A stretch of 64,000 bases of DNA, from the NCBI RefSeq assembly GCF_003945595.2, contig NW_024104173.1:1-64000 (forward strand). The letters are read 5' to 3'. Position numbers and translations under genes: made by a program. This stretch comes from Pipra filicauda (taxonomy: Eukaryota > Chordata > Aves > Passeriformes > Pipridae). The first letter of the stretch is position 1. Every line of letters starts with the position of its first letter. Of the stretch, positions 61,717 to 64,000 are shown in pieces. Under the pieces are notes generated by a model that was not told where the DNA came from, did not search any database, and saw only the letters and a list, made by a program, of their open reading frames with translations.

Positions 61717-62238
61717 TGAAAACTCAACAAAACTGACATTTATTACAAAGAAGTGGTTGAAGTAAACAGGAACCTGAGAGAAAGAGAAACCAATGAGGAA
61801 ATACAGCACCCTACTCACTCAGGTGTCATTCATGGGGTTATCTTACCAACTCCGAATGCCATAAAATCCTCTGCAGCACCTGTGTTTTTTGGATGGTTAG
61901 CAGGTTCACATGTAGCAGGCATCCCCACTAAAGACAACTTGGTCCTTCACGTGGAGCAAGCTCCCCCAAAAATCCAGCTATCTGCTTTTATACAATCAAC
62001 TGAGTATGTCTGCCTAGGCAGGTGTGGTCAGCACCGTCCCGCCAGAGGTTCTCAGTACCACCCACTTGGTGGGAAGTGCATCACTTCAGCACATGCATGA
62101 GTACTTTGGAATTTCCTTCCACATGCGCAGTCTGCTTCAGGGGTCTTTCCTAATTGAGTCGGAGATCGTTACTTCATCCCCTCATCTTCGGTTTCTCCTT
62201 CAAATTTCCTTGGCAGATGTTAAACCAATCACAGAACA
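61717..62238 (-). mobile_element. Endogenous-retrovirus LTR, minus strand
   Basis: On the minus strand a candidate start TGTTCTGTGATTGG (62238-62225) carries an inverted CCAAT. TATAAAAG lies at 61992-61985 and AATAAA at 61744-61739. The unit ends in GTTGAGTTTTCA at 61717. TATA and polyadenylation signal are about 250 bp apart, which fits a U3-R-U5 layout with a very short U5. The 115-codon plus-strand frame through here (61753-62100) is antisense and has no known domain. The 5' end is less certain than the 3' end. Direct repeats ACACCA at 61710-61715 and 62236-62241 are six bases only and may be chance. Confidence 0.6.
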
Positions 62239-62434
62239 CCAATTAATATAATTTTATACAAGAAGCTCTCTCTCCAAGGACAAAGTTACGGTTTTATCAG
62301 TGAACTTGGCAGGGAAAATATAAACTCTTACAAGTGGCTGGGGCCAAACACAGACCAAAAGTATCAACATCCCTGATACAGCACCACAATACATTCGTCA
62401 TCTTTGTCACTGTGGATGACAGAATTGCTGAAAT

Positions 62435-62540
62435 CAGAGTAGTCCTCTGGAAACCACCTAGTCCAACCCACCTGACCCAAGATGGGTCAGTTAAGTTTTC
62501 AAGTCCCCTCACTGTCTTACCAAATCTGTACTTCATGAGA
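62435..62540 (-). mobile_element. CR1 LINE 3' UTR fragment
   Basis: CCTCTGGAAACCACCTAGTC then CAACCCACCTGACCCAAG, followed by GTTTTCAAGTCCCCTCACTG, corresponds to the reverse-complement CR1 3' region (GACCTCTGGAGGTCATCTAG type). It is short, diverged and without tail repeats. Confidence 0.65.
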
Positions 62541-62739
62541 TAAGTCTAGTAAAGATGTTATGACAAGCCAAGATAAGTATAATGTTCAGTGCTCTCCCAT
62601 CACACATAGAGCAAATCAATTCATCATAGAAGGCTATCTCACAGATTAATACAATTTCTAGCTCATAAATTCTTACTGATAACTCCCAATCATCTTCTTG
62701 TCCTTCATATCCTTGGAATCAATGTGAGATTGAGCAGAA

Positions 62740-62850
62740 ATTCTTTGGTTCTTCATTCTTTCCTCTCTTGGAGATAATAGTGACATTTGCCTTCTTCGAG
62801 TCCTTGGGAACCTCTTCTAGTTACCATGAATTTTCAAAGGCAATCAGACA
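62740..62850 (-). mobile_element. CR1 LINE fragment (N-terminal RT region)
   Basis: The minus-strand frame reads IAFENSW, a stop, LEEVPKDSKKANVTIISKRG. This matches the CR1 RT segment that normally reads IFEKSWxSGEVPDDWKKANVTPIFKKG. One stop and several substitutions show decay. The same protein region appears on the opposite strand at 63330-63435. Confidence 0.75.
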
Positions 62851-62924
62851 TCTTCTTCTTCCTGAATGTAAGTGGAAAAGGGAAGTGTATGATCACTGGA
62901 AGCAAGTATAAGTGACACGGATTA

Positions 62925-63062
62925 CAGAGGTGCTGTTTTCCTCTGTAGGGAGAGAATTCATGTGGCGAAAACTCAATTAAAGTTCATGTTGTCCAGTACT
63001 GTGAAGGGCTTTTTAAAATATGTTACATCAAAAGCACAGTCAGAGATAACATTGATTCATTG
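62925..63062 (+). mobile_element. Possible CR1 LINE linker fragment
   Basis: The plus-strand frame STVKGFFKICYIKSTVRDNI, then DSLLE, resembles the CR1 ORF2 linker (NKKGFYRYVxxKRKVKESVPPL type) just before the RT. The match is weak. It directly precedes the CR1 tail at 63085-63141, so both could belong to one internally deleted copy. Confidence 0.4.
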
Positions 63063-63084
63063 CTTGAGTAGTTCTGTCACCTCT

Positions 63085-63141
63085 CTGTGATCTTGGAGGT
63101 CTTTTCCAACCCAATTGATTCTATGATTCTATGATTCTATA
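63085..63141 (+). mobile_element. CR1 LINE 3' terminus
   Basis: TGATCTTGGAGGTCTTTTCC, AACCCAATTGATTCTATG and further ATTCTATG units are nearly identical to the tail of the element at 3345-4310, indicating the same subfamily. Confidence 0.88.
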
Positions 63142-63239
63142 GGGACGTAGACACAGCAGAGATGTGATCCCTGGAGCCCTGTGTTCGAAGACCGTTCCCA
63201 GGGAATAATAAACTCTCAGATGACCCTGAATTTTTTCAA

Positions 63240-63437
63240 TACGTTTCTCCAGCTGGATGCATATATGTCTATGGAACCTGATGGGATTCATCCCAGGGTA
63301 CTGAAATACCTGGCTGGTGTTATTGCAGGATCTCTCGCCACTATTTTACAATGGTTTTGGGAGTCTGGGGAAGTCCTAGTCAAATGGGAGATGGCAAATA
63401 TTGTCTCAGTTTTCAGGAAGGGATTCTATGAAGACTG
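63240..63437 (+). mobile_element. CR1 LINE fragment (N-terminal RT region)
   Basis: An 85-codon plus-strand frame (63181-63438) contains SMEPDGIHPRVLKYLAGVIA then WESGEVLVKWEMANIVSVF and RKG. This is the conserved segment opening the CR1 reverse transcriptase (family: GPDGIHPRVLRELADVIA, then SWRSGEVPDDWKKANVTPIFKKG). The first ~20 codons are not CR1. The frame ends exactly where an opposite-strand CR1 piece begins. Confidence 0.85.
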
Positions 63438-63545
63438 AGACTAAGGAGGCATTGAGTACCTTGACCTTTTCCATATTTTTTGCCACAAGTTTACTTACTG
63501 GTGGAACATCACCAGCAATGGACCAACTATTTTCCACTCCTAATT
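63438..63545 (-). mobile_element. CR1 LINE fragment (segment just before RT)
   Basis: The minus-strand frame reads SKLVAKNMEKVKVLNASLVS then VF, corresponding to CR1 GxLVTKDEEKAEVLNAFFASVF. The 61-codon plus-strand frame over it (63401-63586) is its antisense shadow. Confidence 0.75.
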
Positions 63546-63565
63546 TTTTTCTGATCATAGTGTCA

Positions 63566-63668
63566 TATAACTATGGAATCATTTAGGTTTGAAAAGACCT
63601 TTAAGATAATCAAGTCCAAACGTAAACCTAACTCTGCCAAGTCCCCCACTAAACCATGTTCCTAAGTT
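63566..63668 (-). mobile_element. CR1 LINE 3' UTR fragment
   Basis: TATGGAATCATTTAGGTTTG, AAAAGACCTTTAAGATAATC and AAGTCCAAACGTAAACCTAA, then CCCCCACTAAACCATGTTCC, form the reverse-complement CR1 3' end, similar in kind to 11251-11350. Confidence 0.85.
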
Positions 63669-64000
63669 CATTGATTTCATGATTTCATAACTCTCAGCTA
63701 TGCCCTACTTCAGACAACCAACTTGAAGAATAACATAGGCTGTGAGAAATCTCTAGGAGTCATCTTTCCCCATCTCTCCCCTTTCTTCAAGCCAGACCTG
63801 TTCAGAAATAATTGCTCACAGGTGTTACACTCTGGATTAAGCTATAAACTAACTGCCCAGAGGTGTTAGATTTTTATTTAAGACTTTTTAAAAGCCTTTT
63901 GGTTTATTATAAGCTCTAATCAGTGTCCGGAGAAAGAGTCACACACTCTTCTCTAAGAGAAATTCTTTTTAATTTAGTGAGAAAAATAAGGTATTTTAGC
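63669..64000. other. Sequence at right edge without recognised genes
   Basis: Mixed-composition DNA with no recognised coding or repeat homology. A CR1 body could continue from the left for a short distance but is not recognisable. Confidence 0.5.

Noticed and set aside
61753..62100. Plus-strand 115-codon ORF
   Set aside because: Lies antisense within an LTR that has its own TATA and polyadenylation signals on the minus strand.

Overview
The window looks like 64 kb of bird nuclear DNA, probably from a passerine (perching bird). It is AT-rich and gene-poor. The evidence is the repeat content: many CR1 LINE fragments ending in the (ATTCTATG)n tail, a tRNA-Ile-derived SINE carrying a CR1 tail (the TguSINE1/ManaSINE1 type reported from songbirds and suboscines), and several long terminal repeats resembling avian endogenous retroviruses. 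I found no convincing host protein-coding exon, tRNA, rRNA or CRISPR array. Every stretch that can be read as protein is retrotransposon-derived. Family names come from recognised sequence and remembered consensus, not from a database search.

Layout. 1-442: minus-strand CR1 ORF2 with an internal deletion. 3.0-4.9 kb: a retrovirus-like block interrupted by a well-preserved 5'-truncated CR1 whose reverse-transcriptase tail is open for 296 codons. 6.0-7.7 kb: two opposed CR1 fragments. 8.66-9.44 kb: two short insertions of the 3' end of another non-LTR element, each with a perfect 12-bp target-site duplication; a 33-bp third copy with an 11-bp duplication is at 23.8 kb. 11.25-13.8 kb: CR1, an unclassified repeat, the SINE, a GC-rich block and an LTR-like block. 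19.1-20.8 kb: a CR1 tail and a long GC-rich LTR-like element. 40.6-41.3 kb: an ancient CR1 reverse-transcriptase relic, then an LTR-like sequence with tandem 21-bp repeats. 47.0-47.9 and 55.8-56.3 kb: two minus-strand ERVL-like LTRs. 61.7-63.7 kb: a minus-strand LTR followed by a mosaic of at least five CR1 pieces in both orientations. The remaining ~45 kb is AT-rich DNA with simple repeats and a few palindromes.

The most interesting observation is the three-copy family at 8.7, 9.3 and 23.8 kb. All copies lie in the same orientation, share a 3' end, differ at the 5' end, and are flanked by 11-12-bp duplications, which is the signature of target-primed reverse transcription. The two longer copies encode a C2HC zinc-finger-like C-terminus (core CLSRIGL) with a stop at the same codon. 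This is followed by a ~42-nt 3' UTR containing a small hairpin with a TTCG loop. This fits an RTE-type LINE, possibly the AviRTE lineage known for horizontal transfer in birds; that assignment is inference.
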